DNA from: DASSKW01 sp035690065
GTDB taxonomy: Bacteria > Pseudomonadota > Gammaproteobacteria > Natronospirales > REEB76
Assembly: GCA_035690065.1 (NCBI GenBank)
Contig: DASSKW010000089.1
Coordinates: forward strand, 1 to 8,354
DNA length: 8,354 nt
Reading direction: 5' to 3'
Below, piece by piece: positions 8,247 through 8,354 of this stretch (positions within the stretch are counted from its first letter, which is position 1; each line of letters starts with the position of its first letter). The position numbers were made by a program, and so were the translations under genes. The notes beneath the pieces were generated by a model. That model was not told the DNA's origin. It ran no database searches and saw nothing but the letters and a program-made list of their open reading frames with translations.

Positions 8247-8354
8247 TCCGTAAGTTTTGGTGTATCCATACGTCCCCGCCGGAGAACAGACTGCTACCCC
8301 GACGAGTACCTGAACGGATGAGAGTCTATTTTACCTGAACCCCGATGCGCCGTC
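8247..8354 (-). promoter_or_regulatory. Upstream region of the NERD gene with a possible -10 box
   Basis: This 108-base stretch to the window edge has no supported gene. Read on the minus strand, TAAAAT (8333-8328) matches the -10 consensus at five of six positions. The -35 hexamer at a 17-base spacing would begin two bases past the edge; its visible four bases read GACG, which would fit TTGACG if the next bases allow. The leader would be about 75-90 bases long. This call is tentative because half of the promoter is unseen. Confidence 0.3.

Noticed and set aside
7938..8321. 127-codon plus-strand frame opposite the NERD N-terminus and its upstream region
   Set aside because: It is antisense to the NERD coding sequence, shows no recognisable motif and would contradict the better-supported gene.

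Overview
The window is ordinary chromosomal housekeeping DNA from a Gram-negative bacterium, most likely a beta- or gammaproteobacterium. The reasons are the moderately high GC content, an MtfA and a TatD that resemble the Escherichia coli proteins almost motif for motif, and a two-gene cytochrome bd oxidase with a short quinol loop of the 'cyanide-insensitive oxidase' style. I see no phage, transposon, CRISPR, tRNA or rRNA sequence. I cannot name the genus from the sequence alone.

Layout, left to right. Positions 3-710 and 707-1729 (+) are the ATPase (5' end outside the window) and the membrane subunit of an ABC-2 type exporter, joined by an ATGA overlap. After 69 bases comes mtfA (1799-2566, +), an M90 zinc metallopeptidase. 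A 230-base gap follows; it holds a weak promoter candidate, two mutually exclusive small hairpins and a 7-codon reading frame that overlaps the next start. Then come tatD (2797-3612, +), a metal-dependent nuclease, and 42 bases later an M20-family metallopeptidase (3655-5067, +). A clear hairpin terminator (5106-5137) closes that unit. Next is cydAB (5193-6569 and 6569-7573, +), encoding both large subunits of a cytochrome bd quinol oxidase and coupled by a TGATG overlap. On the opposite strand and convergent with cydB is a membrane-anchored protein with a NERD (nuclease-related) domain (8246-7602, -). The last ~108 bases are its upstream region, with a possible promoter cut by the window edge.

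How the genes relate. There are three functional blocks: an exporter of unknown substrate, a hydrolase group (MtfA, TatD, M20 peptidase), and a terminal oxidase that reduces oxygen with quinol electrons. Nothing in the sequence ties them into one pathway, and I do not claim a new system. The points most worth a second look are the NERD domain, whose putative active-site positions are altered, the compact overlapping elements in front of tatD, and the absence of any small oxidase subunit or cydDC genes next to cydAB.
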